DNA of 64,000 nt from Planococcus glaciei (GTDB lineage: Bacteria; Bacillota; Bacilli; Bacillales_A; Planococcaceae), in the NCBI RefSeq assembly GCF_900099655.1, contig NZ_FNDC01000001.1:558001-622000 (forward strand), given 5' to 3'. The translations under genes were made by a program, and so were the position numbers. Shown here in pieces: positions 26,386-34,530 of this stretch. Each line of letters begins with the position of its first letter. Within the stretch, counting starts at the first letter, position 1. The notes under the pieces are model-generated. The model was not told the DNA's origin. It saw only the letters and a list, made by a program, of their open reading frames with translations, and did not search any database.

Positions 26386-26403
26386 TTCATGGTCTATTTT
26401 TTA

Positions 26404-27837
26404 TTATGCTGCGTATTCGGAATCGCTTGCTTTCAAGCTTCTGTATTTGATGATTTGCACCGCATACCAAAGCAGAACCACTAAAGTGATGCAGGAGCCG
26501 ATGATCATCGAAATTTGATAGTCCATGTTCAAGCCTTCCGGCGCATAGAAGATATATGTCGATACCACGCCAGTCATAAAGCTTGCCGGCACTCCTGAAA
26601 TCCAGTGGAATTTATAGCTTCTCAGCAAAAAGACGGTCGCTGTCCACAGCATGACGGTTGCTACGACCTGATTGGTCCAGCCGACATATCTCCAGAGGAA
26701 CGTGTAATCGATGGTCGACAGATAAAACGTCGGAATCGCCAGTGGAATGGTCACCAAAAGGATTTTCCATTTGCCTTCCATGTTCGTGAATTTTGAAAGG
26801 ATATCGGTGACGATCATCCGGGACGAGCGCAATGCCGTGTCACCCGTTGTAATCGGCAAGATGATGACGCCAAGAATGGCCAGGATGCCGCCCATTGATC
26901 CCAATAGCGAGATGGAGATTTCATTGACTACGCCTGAAGGGCCTCCAGCCGCCAACGCCGCCTGCAGCCCCGTCGTGCCGTTGAAGAACGTCATGCCAGC
27001 AGCTGCCCAGATTAATGCGATAATTCCTTCAATCACCATAGCGCCGTAGAAAATTTTGCGGCCATCTGTTTCTTTCTTCATCGTGCAGGCAATGATCGGA
27101 CTTTGCGTACAGTGGAATCCGGAAATGGCGCCGCAGGAAATGGTCACCATCAACAGCGGCCAAATCGGCAGTTCGCCCGGATGCAAATTGGCAAGCGTCA
27201 AGTTCGGCATCGGTTTGCCGGAAAATACCAGCGCAACAGCCACTGAAACGGCCATGAACAGAAGAATGCCCCCTAATAATGGATAAATGCGACCGATAAT
27301 GCGGTTGATCGGCAAAATCGTAGCCAGAATAAAATAAAAGAAGATAAGTGCTAAAGCGGCCATAAAACTCAGCGGTGAGATTTGGGAAATCAGCTGGGCC
27401 GGCCCTGCTGTAAAGGCAGCTGCCACCAACAGCATCAATACAAGTGAAATTCCGTTGATGAACAATTTCATGTGCTTGCCGAGGTACTTTCCGACAATCG
27501 TCGGGAACTGGGCCCCGCCGTGCCGCAAAGACATCATTCCTGAGAAATAATCATGCACGCCGCCGGCAAAGATGCAGCCGACCACAATCCAGATAAACGC
27601 TACCGGCCCGTACAAGGCTCCGGCCACTGCCCCGTAGATTGGGCCGAGCCCGGCAATATTCAGTAACTGGATCAGGTTCCCTTTCCACCAGCTCATTGGC
27701 ATAAAATCAAGGTTATCCCTCTTCGTATAGGCCGGTGTGGGCGTGTTGTCATCCACCCCGAAAACTTTCTCGATAAATTTTGAATAAAGTGCATAGCCTA
27801 GAATTAGAAATAAAAGTGCTCCGAAAAAAGTAATCAT
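26404..27837 (-). CDS. CstA-family transporter (carbon starvation protein, pyruvate or peptide uptake)
   Basis: A 477-residue polytopic protein from the ATG at 27837, chosen because AGGAGG is 8 bases upstream; 33 further in-frame residues are not membrane-like. CstA motifs are FMPMSWWKGNLIQLLNIAGLGPIYGAVAGALYGP (N-terminal), FAGGVHDYFSGMMSLRHGG and SGFHCTQSPIIACTMKKE. About 14 hydrophobic segments. It is shorter than the 700-residue E. coli CstA, as usual for the compact Gram-positive form. Relatives import pyruvate or are needed for peptide use in starvation. Confidence 0.88.
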   Translation of the reverse strand: MITFFGALLFLILGYALYSKFIEKVFGVDDNTPTPAYTKRDNLDFMPMSWWKGNLIQLLNIAGLGPIYGAVAGALYGPVAFIWIVVGCIFAGGVHDYFSGMMSLRHGGAQFPTIVGKYLGKHMKLFINGISLVLMLLVAAAFTAGPAQLISQISPLSFMAALALIFFYFILATILPINRIIGRIYPLLGGILLFMAVSVAVALVFSGKPMPNLTLANLHPGELPIWPLLMVTISCGAISGFHCTQSPIIACTMKKETDGRKIFYGAMVIEGIIALIWAAAGMTFFNGTTGLQAALAAGGPSGVVNEISISLLGSMGGILAILGVIILPITTGDTALRSSRMIVTDILSKFTNMEGKWKILLVTIPLAIPTFYLSTIDYTFLWRYVGWTNQVVATVMLWTATVFLLRSYKFHWISGVPASFMTGVVSTYIFYAPEGLNMDYQISMIIGSCITLVVLLWYAVQIIKYRSLKASDSEYAA

Positions 27838-28151
27838 CCCTTTGGCCTCCTGTCGACTTGTTTTATTTTGTACAATGGCTTTGTGTATTTCTTTATGATA
27901 GATATAATATTTTGAAAAAACAATATTTTCGAACAACTTTAATCAATATTACCCTTTTCCACTATTTTTTTTGCATAAAAATAAGGAATAAATGCCTATA
28001 AATCAGGCTTCATTCCCTTTAATGAAAGATATTTCAATTCAGGATTTTTATTCCTAGCAATTGCATTAAATCTTCTTTTTTATTATTTCAATAGTTTTTT
28101 GCGTTTCCAAATAGACTTCTTTGCCTTTTAAGAAATCGGCATTTCAGGTGG
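27838..28151. other. AT-rich upstream region of the cstA-like gene
   Basis: No gene is seen. A possible minus-strand promoter is TTGTTT, a 17-base spacer and TATCAT at about 27931-27893. No cre site was found. Confidence 0.35.
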
Positions 28152-28370
28152 TTAGCGCAACCAGAAATCGACAGTTTTGGCGTCGGCAATTTCTTCTGTT
28201 CCTTTGGCAATTACATCGCTTATCGTAATCGTCAGGAATTCAAAGCCGGCTTCTTCCAGGACAAATCCAAGATTGCCGCTTTTGGTTTCCACTGGTGCTA
28301 TTTCGCTGTCCAGTTCTTCCAGATAAACATCATCATCCCACAGCTTTTTCTCGCTTGTACTTGTTTCCAA
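28152..28370 (-). CDS. small hypothetical protein, possibly a gene remnant
   Basis: An open frame of 72 residues, acidic, ending GFEFLTITISDVIAKGTEEIADAKTVDFWLR. The only start at the 5' end is a TTG without a ribosome site, and there is no membrane segment or recognised domain. The even composition and alternating hydrophobic pattern look protein-like, so it may be the intact end of a decayed gene. Low confidence. Confidence 0.35.
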   Translation of the reverse strand: METSTSEKKLWDDDVYLEELDSEIAPVETKSGNLGFVLEEAGFEFLTITISDVIAKGTEEIADAKTVDFWLR

Positions 28371-28451
28371 TAGAACGACTGGTGCAAAGTGGAGCGGCGC
28401 ATCTGATCATAAAGTGAAAAGAGAGCCGCCCATTACTCCAATAAAAAATGC

Positions 28452-28468
28452 CCTCTAATTAATAGAGG
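28452..28468 (-). terminator. intrinsic terminator of the Bcr/CflA gene
   Basis: CCTCT/AGAGG (28452-28456 with 28464-28468) is followed on the minus strand by GGCATTTTTTATT. Short stem. Confidence 0.55.
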
Positions 28469-28496
28469 ACACTTGGCCGTCAGCCTTTGTTCTATT

Positions 28497-29729
28497 TCAG
28501 GCACGTTGCTTAACCGCATCTTGTGCCATTTGCTTCTGTTTTTCATATCGTTTGACGAAAAATAGATAGGCGAGCAAAGCCAGCAAACACATCGAGAAAA
28601 TCGTCAGCCCCATAGGAACGGCTGTATCTTCCCCGCCCGCTCCGACCAACGGCGCGGCAAGAGCCCCTAACACAAACGGCAAGAGGCCAAGCAAAGCGGA
28701 TGCGCTGCCTGCCGCTTGGCTTTGCGATTCCATCGCCAGCGAAAAAGAAGAAGTGCTCACGGTTCCGATCGACGCCACAAAGAAGAAAATCGGCACGACG
28801 ACTGCCCATAGCGGCCCTTCTGCAATCACAACCGCCAGCAGGATGGTTCCCGCAATCGTTGCCACGTATAAAGCCGTTTCCAGAAACTTTTTCTCAGAGA
28901 TAATATGCGCAAACCGGCCGACTGCATAACTGCCGATGATCAAGCCAATGCCGTTCATTCCGAAAAGAATGCTGAAGGCCTGCGGCGATACACCGTAAAT
29001 GTTCTGGTAAATAAACGGTGTGCCTGACACGTAAGCAAAAACACCGCCGATCAGCAGCCCTTGCGCCAGCGCATATCCGGTAAACTGACGGTCTTTTACT
29101 ATCGAAGTAAAACTTGAAAAAGTGGCTCCCAAATTGCTTGGCACCCTTTTTTCAAGCGGCAGGCTTTCGGGCAGACGGAACGCTGTAATCAAAAGAAGAA
29201 TCAGTCCCACAACCGATAAAGTGAAAAAGACGCCTTTCCAATCTGAAAACAACAAGATGCCTCCACCCATGGAAGGAGCGAGCAACGGCACCATGTTATT
29301 TATAACCATCAGCAAAGCAAAGAGCCTTGTCAGCTCCGGCCCGTCGCTTACATCCCGGACTATTGCCCGGGAAATAACCAGCCCTGCAGCTGCGGCAAAC
29401 CCTTGTACAAAGCGCAAGACAATGAATAGGTAGATATTTGGAGCAAAAATGCACGCAGCAGAAGCTGCAACATAAACGACCAATGAAAGAATCAGCGGTT
29501 TTCTCCGGCCATGCATGTCGCTGAGGGCGCCTGCAACCAACTGGCCGATTGCCAACCCAAGCAGGCAGGCGGTTAAACTGAGCTGGACAAAAGAGGCCTT
29601 TGTATCAAATACCTCTGTAATGTTCGGGAATGCCGGCAAATACATATCAATCGTGAACGGAATAAGCGATGTCAGCGCTCCTAACAGGATAATAAACCGT
29701 GCACGTTTTGCCCCACTTAAATTTCCCAT
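28497..29729 (-). CDS. Bcr/CflA-type multidrug MFS exporter
   Basis: A 410-residue 12-segment transporter. MYLPAFPNITEVFDTKASFVQLSLTACLLGLAIGQLVAGALSDMHGRRKPLI (about 28-79) combines the DHA1 helix-1 motif, the GQLVAG segment and motif A (DMHGRRKP); RFVQGFAAAAGLVISRAIVRD (about 106-126) is the drug:H+ antiporter motif C region of this subfamily. Drug or metabolite efflux is likely; the substrate is unknown. Single gene with AGGAAAGG upstream. Confidence 0.9.
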   Translation of the reverse strand: MGNLSGAKRARFIILLGALTSLIPFTIDMYLPAFPNITEVFDTKASFVQLSLTACLLGLAIGQLVAGALSDMHGRRKPLILSLVVYVAASAACIFAPNIYLFIVLRFVQGFAAAAGLVISRAIVRDVSDGPELTRLFALLMVINNMVPLLAPSMGGGILLFSDWKGVFFTLSVVGLILLLITAFRLPESLPLEKRVPSNLGATFSSFTSIVKDRQFTGYALAQGLLIGGVFAYVSGTPFIYQNIYGVSPQAFSILFGMNGIGLIIGSYAVGRFAHIISEKKFLETALYVATIAGTILLAVVIAEGPLWAVVVPIFFFVASIGTVSTSSFSLAMESQSQAAGSASALLGLLPFVLGALAAPLVGAGGEDTAVPMGLTIFSMCLLALLAYLFFVKRYEKQKQMAQDAVKQRA

Positions 29730-29841
29730 TAAAACAGCTGCCTTTCCTGTTGCTTCTATAAAACCTTATGAAGTTATTGTACCAACTTTGTCCAATGAGC
29801 AAACTAACTTTTTGCAGATTCTTACTATACTTCACATAAAA

Positions 29842-29875
29842 AAGCGCTTTTCTCAAAACAAGAGAAAAAACGCTT
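29842..29875 (-). terminator. intrinsic terminator of the hydrolase gene
   Basis: An imperfect stem AAGCGCTTTTCTC (29842-29854 with 29862-29875). A T-run follows only on the minus strand, about 85 bases after the hydrolase stop. Confidence 0.65.
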
Positions 29876-29958
29876 GATAATTTGTTAAGTATAGAGGCAG
29901 TTTTATCGGCCTGCAAGTATGGCGCATTGAGTACCTTTGCCGATTTTTTCAGGACCCG

Positions 29959-30843
29959 TTAAGCTCCTGGCCGCAGTTCCTGCCGGTTCACCCATTCCCG
30001 GATTACATCGACATACGCTTGCGGTTCTTCCAGGCTTGGCATATGGGAACTGTTTTCAAACACATGCACTTCTGAATCCGGCGCCAGGCTTGCATAATAT
30101 TCGGTGGTTTCAGGCGTCGCTTCGTCGTAGCGCCCGCAAGTGAAAAGAGCCGGTATCTCAATTTCGTGCAGACGCGTGGTTGCGTCGAAATCCTTTAATG
30201 TTCCCGTGACGGTAAATTCCGATGCGCCCCACATATAACGGTAGATTTGGTCATTTGATGCCCCAAAGTCTTTCCTCATTTCGTCCGGCCACGGATCCAG
30301 CCGGCACATATGGCGTTTGTAGAAAGCCATCATTGCCTGCTTGTATTCTTCGGAATCCGTCGTATGGTTCTGTTCGCTTTGTTCAATGGTGTCCTGCAAC
30401 TCCTGCGGCAGCTCTTTCAGGTAATTGCGCTGATCCGCCACCCACCGGTGGGCGCTCAATGCCGGCCCTGAAAAAATCACGCTGCGGACGCCGGCCGGTT
30501 TTTTCAAAAGAAAGGAAGCCGCAAGCATGGATCCCCAGGAGTGGCCGAGAAGATGAAACTCTTCCAGTTCAAGCGCTTCGATTACATGCTCGAGCTCTTC
30601 TATATAATGCTCTACAGTCCATAATTCTTTATCAGCTGGGTGGCCCGAGTTCCCGCATCCCAATTGGTCGTACTGGATGATTGGGCGCTCTGCCCCAAGC
30701 CCGCGCAGCGGGTCCTTGTCATTGCTTTTGCCGCCGGGTCCTCCGTGCAGCAAAAGCAGCGGAATGCCGGGTCCATTGCCGGTGATCCGGTACCAGACGT
30801 TTCCTCCTTTGACCGGGATAAACCCTTCCGTTACGTTCTCCAT
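29959..30843 (-). CDS. proline iminopeptidase-family alpha/beta hydrolase
   Basis: A 294-residue enzyme. The oxyanion motif is LLLLHGGPGG (about 31-40), the nucleophile elbow GHSWG (about 100-104, catalytic Ser), the acid in CGRYDEATPETT and the base in ENSSHMPSLEEP. YDQLGCGNSG is typical of prolyl aminopeptidases related to tricorn factor F1. It probably releases N-terminal residues from short peptides in the cytoplasm; no signal peptide is present. Confidence 0.88.
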   Translation of the reverse strand: MENVTEGFIPVKGGNVWYRITGNGPGIPLLLLHGGPGGKSNDKDPLRGLGAERPIIQYDQLGCGNSGHPADKELWTVEHYIEELEHVIEALELEEFHLLGHSWGSMLAASFLLKKPAGVRSVIFSGPALSAHRWVADQRNYLKELPQELQDTIEQSEQNHTTDSEEYKQAMMAFYKRHMCRLDPWPDEMRKDFGASNDQIYRYMWGASEFTVTGTLKDFDATTRLHEIEIPALFTCGRYDEATPETTEYYASLAPDSEVHVFENSSHMPSLEEPQAYVDVIREWVNRQELRPGA

Positions 30844-30921
30844 TCTTTTTTCCTCCCTCTTTTATAGCTGTTTTAGTAGGTATTCCATTCTTCTTAACAA
30901 ATTCCTTTATTTTCCGAAAAA

Positions 30922-30950
30922 GAGCCGCTCCGCATGTAGCGGAACAGCTC
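30922..30950 (-). terminator. intrinsic terminator of the branched-chain aminotransferase gene
   Basis: A 12-bp stem (30922-30933 with 30939-30950). Read as minus-strand RNA, all 12 pairs form (two as G-U) and TTTTTC follows; read on the plus strand there are mismatches, so it is directional. Confidence 0.8.
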
Positions 30951-30963
30951 TTAATTTCATCAA

Positions 30964-32040
30964 TTATTTCACTTCTACTGTCCAGCCCAGTGTGTCTTCC
31001 ACTTTGCCTGTCTGGATGCCCGTAATCGTGTCGTATAGCTTTTGGGACAAGTCCCCGATTTCGTGGTTGTTGATGATCATTTTTTTACCTTGCCAGTTGA
31101 GTTCGCCCACCGGTGAAATGACAGCTGCCGTTCCGGTGCCGAACACTTCCTCGATCAGGCCGTCCTGGAATGCCTGGTAGATTTCGTCGATGGAGATTTT
31201 CTTCTCGTTGACCTCAATTCCCCAAGAACCCAGCAATTCAATGATCGACATGCGGGTGATCCCTTTCAGGATGCTGCCGTTGAGCGCAGGCGTCACCACT
31301 TCGCCGTTAATCTTGAAGAAGATGTTCATGCTGCCGACTTCTTCGATGTATTTCTTTTCAACGCCATCCAGCCACAATACGTCCGCATTGCCTAGCTTTT
31401 TCGCATTGGCCTGCGCCTGGTAGCCGGATGAATAGTTGCCCGCGGTCTTCGCCATGCCGGTACCGCCTTTTACGGCTCTTGTGAATTGGTCTTCCACGTG
31501 GATCGTAACCGGCTTCAAGCCACCTGTGAAATACGAACCGACTGGCGACATGATAATCATGAATTTATAGGTCTTTGACGGAGCGACCGCCAAATTCGCT
31601 TCTGTCGAAATGATGAACGGGCGGATATAAAGCGATGTGCCCGCTGTTGATGGCACCCAATCCTTTTCCAGTTCAATCAGTTTCGTCAAATATTCCAGCA
31701 CGACGTTCTCATCGATCGGCGGAATGCTTAAGCGTTCGCTCGACAAATTCAAGCGTTCAAAGTTCTTCTCCGGACGGAACAGCAAAACGCGCCCTTCCTC
31801 GGTGCGGTAGGCTTTCATTCCTTCAAAAACCGTTTGGCCATAATGAAAAATCATAGCGGCCGGATCTAATGTAATCGGAGCATAAGGAACGATTTTCGGT
31901 TCAAACCAGCCTTTGCCCGCTTCGTATTCCATCGTAAACATATGATCGGTAAAGAGGGTTCCGAAAGGCACCTGGTCCTGTGACGGCTTATCTTTCTTTG
32001 ATGTGCTTTGTACAATTTCCAATTCGTTGGTGGTCAACAA
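30964..32040 (-). CDS. ilvE: branched-chain amino acid aminotransferase
   Basis: A 358-residue fold-type IV PLP enzyme for the last step of Leu, Ile and Val synthesis or the first of their breakdown. The start is a TTG at 32040, with AAGGAG 9 bases upstream; the 21 extra in-frame residues before it have no ribosome site. Motifs: FHYGQTVFEGMKAYR, RPFIISTEANLAV, GGTGMAKTAGNYSSGYQAQ (PLP-lysine region), DVLWLDGVEKKYIEEVGSMNIF and LNGSILKGITRMSII. Length matches the Bacillus YbgE/YwaA enzymes. No CodY box or T-box was recognised upstream. Confidence 0.93.
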   Translation of the reverse strand: MLTTNELEIVQSTSKKDKPSQDQVPFGTLFTDHMFTMEYEAGKGWFEPKIVPYAPITLDPAAMIFHYGQTVFEGMKAYRTEEGRVLLFRPEKNFERLNLSSERLSIPPIDENVVLEYLTKLIELEKDWVPSTAGTSLYIRPFIISTEANLAVAPSKTYKFMIIMSPVGSYFTGGLKPVTIHVEDQFTRAVKGGTGMAKTAGNYSSGYQAQANAKKLGNADVLWLDGVEKKYIEEVGSMNIFFKINGEVVTPALNGSILKGITRMSIIELLGSWGIEVNEKKISIDEIYQAFQDGLIEEVFGTGTAAVISPVGELNWQGKKMIINNHEIGDLSQKLYDTITGIQTGKVEDTLGWTVEVK

Positions 32041-32149
32041 GATGAAGCACTCCTTCCAAAGTGAACAATTTATCACGTAATGTGAATAATTATACGCTCT
32101 CATACAGTTTTTCGAAAGAACTTTTTTAAATACTGGAAAAATTAAGAGA

Positions 32150-32174
32150 AAAGGCCTGTTATCGACAGGCCTTT
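32150..32174 (-). terminator. intrinsic terminator of the zinc-ribbon-like protein gene
   Basis: A 10-bp perfect stem (32150-32159 with 32165-32174), then a T-rich tract on the minus strand. Confidence 0.8.
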
Positions 32175-32186
32175 CATATATAATAT

Positions 32187-32645
32187 TTAATTTTCAATTG
32201 GTACGAGCCCTTCGAAACCTTCAATATCTCCATGTTTTTCATACATTTTTTCCGCATACTCTTTAAATGGCAAGTGAAAATTCTCAGATGGTGTCCCTAA
32301 TATAATTTCAAAAACGCCTTCTGTATAGGTGACCAAAAAACTTTTTTTCAATTCCGGATCTGTTGCTAAAATTTCTGCTTTGCACTGTTCCACATCGACC
32401 GGAAAACAATTGAACATGGTCATTTCTAAGTGCCCTTCCTTCGCAATTGATAGACAAACTCCGTATCCTGGATTTTCATGTACATCATGCCCATATCTTC
32501 TGGCTTCTTCAGGGTTACGGGATGTAACGGCATTATAGCCGCATCGTCTGCAATGGATATACGTTACGTCAATCTTATAATAATTATCGGCAAAAGCTGA
32601 ACGCCCGCACTGTGGACATTCAACAGCGTACATAATAGAAGCCAT
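32187..32645 (-). CDS. hypothetical protein with N-terminal zinc ribbon
   Basis: A 152-residue cytoplasmic protein. Residues 10-36 form a CPQC...CRRC zinc-ribbon-like pair (CPQCGRSAFADNYYKIDVTYIHCRRCGY). The remaining two thirds have no recognised domain, with a VEQCKAEILATDPELKKSFLVTY segment and a C-terminal helical part. GGGAG precedes the ATG. It borders the accessory island and may belong to it, but no function can be assigned. Confidence 0.65.
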   Translation of the reverse strand: MASIMYAVECPQCGRSAFADNYYKIDVTYIHCRRCGYNAVTSRNPEEARRYGHDVHENPGYGVCLSIAKEGHLEMTMFNCFPVDVEQCKAEILATDPELKKSFLVTYTEGVFEIILGTPSENFHLPFKEYAEKMYEKHGDIEGFEGLVPIEN

Positions 32646-33066
32646 TTTGAATTCTCCCTTTCTTTATCCTAATAGGTTTGATAAAAAAGGGATGGTTTTT
32701 CCGTCAAGGAGGGCTTTTAAATAAGAGGGGGATGATTGAAGGCAGTCTGCGTGGAGCGTGTTTTATTCCAGTATACGTAATTAGATTTTTCCGTCAATTT
32801 TATCTGGAGAAATTCAATGAGGAAAGAAGAAAAGAAAATGCTCTGTTCGAGAGCATTCGCTTTCCTTTTTTAGCTAAGATACATATTGCACTTCCGATAA
32901 GCCCTCATATGTAAACTGGTCTTATTTGGTTCCTCTATATTTTAAATTAAAATAAAAAATATAATTTTTTACCTACTTAAAATTGTAAAATACAGAATAG
33001 GAACTCTATCTTCTTTTCATGTTATACCATCATTTTAAAAGGTAACTAAAATTAGGAGGACTAAGA
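32646..33066. other. decayed intergenic region left of the immunity gene
   Basis: No convincing gene; the open frame at 32678-32914 runs through a hairpin and has no sensible start signal. A terminator-like hairpin AATGCTCT/AGAGCATT (32837-32857) with a downstream T-run and a copy of the flank repeat (32891-32917) suggest the remains of a lost immunity cassette. The SUKH-gene ribosome site (AGGAGG, about 33055) ends the region. Confidence 0.45.
32891..32917 (+). repeat. flank repeat, copy 1
   Basis: CTTCCGATAAGCCCTCAT then ATGTAAAC. It aligns with 33965-33991 (CTTCCGGTAATCTCATG then ATATGTAAAC) with a few changes and a small gap. Both copies follow a terminator-like hairpin. Confidence 0.5.
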
Positions 33067-33843
33067 ATGAAACTATGGGCATTGGAAGAAGACGACAATT
33101 ATAAATTACCGAAAGTTTCAAGAAAGAAAATTAAAGAAATAGAAAAAAGCTTACAAAAGCAATTGCCGGACTCATACAAGAAAATCGTCTTGAAACAAAA
33201 TGGTGGCTATCTCCGATACAATGCCGTAACCGTGCAGTCTTCTGAAAGCGAGAGAAGCACGTTAGACATCAATCATATTTATGGTTTAGGCGAAGGCGGA
33301 GTCTTGGATTCGGATTATCTTATTCAGGAATGGAATCTGCCAACTAATATCTTAATTTTCAGCGGAGATGGCAACCATTTTTATGCACTGGATTACAGAA
33401 CTCCCTCACACACTCCTGCAGTGATTTATCTCGAGACAGACACAGAAGAAATTATCCGCATCGCTGAAACATTCGAGAAGTTTTTAGCGAATTTAAAAAT
33501 TGAAGAATTTTTTTCTGATTCCAATGAAGAAATATCCATAGAGGAAGCCGAAAGGATTTTTTCGGGCGAAGACTACTTAAAGATGAATGAGACCATACTG
33601 AATTTGATCTATACCCACCAGACAGAATGGTATTTTAAAGCTTTATTAAAGCTCAGTTCCCACAAAGAATTACTGATAAGATCAACCGTATTAGCTGTGT
33701 TAGACACGAATCTTAAAATCTATTTAGTTGATTATGACAAGGAGTTTCATCCCTTATTACGGGAAATAACCGAAAGCTTACTGGCAGATAAAGATGCCAA
33801 CATTAGAAATAAAGCAAAAGAATTAATTAGAGAGTTCGAATAA
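33067..33843 (+). CDS. SUKH (SMI1/KNR4) family immunity protein
   Basis: A 258-residue protein. Residues about 17-140 are an SMI1/KNR4 domain: VSRKKIKEIEKSLQKQLPDSYKKIVLKQNGGYLRYN, then DINHIYGLGEGG, LIFSGDGNHFYALDYR and PAVIYLETDTEEIIRIAETFEKFLANL. Residues about 155-258 form a helical, HEAT-like tail. SUKH proteins are immunity factors against polymorphic nuclease toxins. The cognate toxin is not beside it on the same strand; the EndoU-type toxin downstream has its own CdiI-like partner, so this may be an orphan immunity gene. AT-rich relative to neighbours. Confidence 0.82.
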   Translation: MKLWALEEDDNYKLPKVSRKKIKEIEKSLQKQLPDSYKKIVLKQNGGYLRYNAVTVQSSESERSTLDINHIYGLGEGGVLDSDYLIQEWNLPTNILIFSGDGNHFYALDYRTPSHTPAVIYLETDTEEIIRIAETFEKFLANLKIEEFFSDSNEEISIEEAERIFSGEDYLKMNETILNLIYTHQTEWYFKALLKLSSHKELLIRSTVLAVLDTNLKIYLVDYDKEFHPLLREITESLLADKDANIRNKAKELIREFE

Positions 33844-33877
33844 ATACATTGAGAGTATAGCCTTCAAATTATAAAAT

Positions 33878-33899
33878 AAAAGCGTTCGTAAAAGTACAC
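33878..33899 (+). repeat. 22-bp direct repeat, left copy
   Basis: Contains GCGTTCGTAAAAGTACAC (33882-33899). An exact 22-base copy lies at 37726-37747; the pair brackets the toxin-immunity operon. Confidence 0.8.
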
Positions 33900-33910
33900 T
33901 TTCACATACA

Positions 33911-33951
33911 AAAGAGAGGAAATAAGCTTTAATCCGCCTATTCCTCTCTTT
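33911..33951 (+). terminator. intrinsic terminator of the SUKH gene
   Basis: AAAGAGAGGAAATA (33911-33924) pairs with 33939-33951 with one bulged A; a T-rich stretch follows. Confidence 0.75.
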
Positions 33952-33964
33952 ATATTTGCTCAGC

Positions 33965-33991
33965 TTCCGGTAATCTCATGATATGTAAACT
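33965..33991 (+). repeat. flank repeat, copy 2
   Basis: Second copy of the element at 32891-32917, 14 bases after the SUKH-gene terminator. Confidence 0.5.
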
Positions 33992-34065
33992 AAAACAATA
34001 TACTGGTTAATCATTTTTGTTAATTGGTTCGATTCATGAAATATCTAATAACATTAAAAGAAACA

Positions 34066-34090
34066 CCCCAAAAGTCAGGAACTTTTGGGG
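34066..34090 (-). terminator. intrinsic terminator of the toxin-immunity operon
   Basis: A 10-bp perfect stem CCCCAAAAGT/ACTTTTGGGG (34066-34075 with 34081-34090) with a 5-nt loop, 48 bases after the immunity stop on the minus strand. Confidence 0.8.
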
Positions 34091-34137
34091 CTCAGTGCCG
34101 TTTCTTCTATATAAAAAGTGTTAAAATTTTCTGAGCT

Positions 34138-34518
34138 TTAAGCGATATTTAAATTCGTATGAATAATCTCCAATAACCTCTTCACTTTCTGTGAATCCTG
34201 AGGATGCATTTCAAGATATATGTCACTTACTTTTAAAAGATATTTATAAAATGTCTCGAAAGTGACGATTACTTCTGATTCATAGGCGTGAGAAACGTCA
34301 ATTGTAAAACGTACGCCATCTGCGAAGTACTCTTCTTCCAAAGGATGCATCTCATGAGAAAACTCACAGTTGTGATAGTCTACTGAAAAGCCTTGATTCT
34401 GTGAAAAAGATTCTAATGCTCCTAAAAAAAGTATTGGTCCTTTTATAATGAGACTGTAGTAATCACACATAGGCATTAACTCTTGAGGAACCTTTAATTT
34501 TTCAGCTAAATGTATCAT
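34138..34518 (-). CDS. CdiI-like ribonuclease-toxin immunity protein
   Basis: A 126-residue acidic cytoplasmic protein. The core CEFSHEMHPLEEEYFADGVRFTIDVSHAYESEVIVTFETFYKYLLKVSDIYLEMHPQD follows the pattern (Cys-x-Phe, acidic stretch, Phe-x-x-Gly-Val-x-Phe, Val-Ile-Val-x-x-x-x-Phe-Tyr-x-Tyr) that I recall for the CdiI immunity family paired with EndoU/CdiA toxins. It begins 12 bases after the toxin stop codon, in the classical toxin-then-immunity order. It should bind and block the C-terminal nuclease of the upstream gene. The assignment by pattern is moderately strong; the position makes it likely. Confidence 0.78.
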   Translation of the reverse strand: MIHLAEKLKVPQELMPMCDYYSLIIKGPILFLGALESFSQNQGFSVDYHNCEFSHEMHPLEEEYFADGVRFTIDVSHAYESEVIVTFETFYKYLLKVSDIYLEMHPQDSQKVKRLLEIIHTNLNIA

Positions 34519-34530
34519 CTGTTCACCTCT

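Noticed and set aside
32678-32914. 78-residue open frame left of the SUKH gene
   Set aside because: No ribosome site, no domain, and a terminator-like hairpin runs through it.
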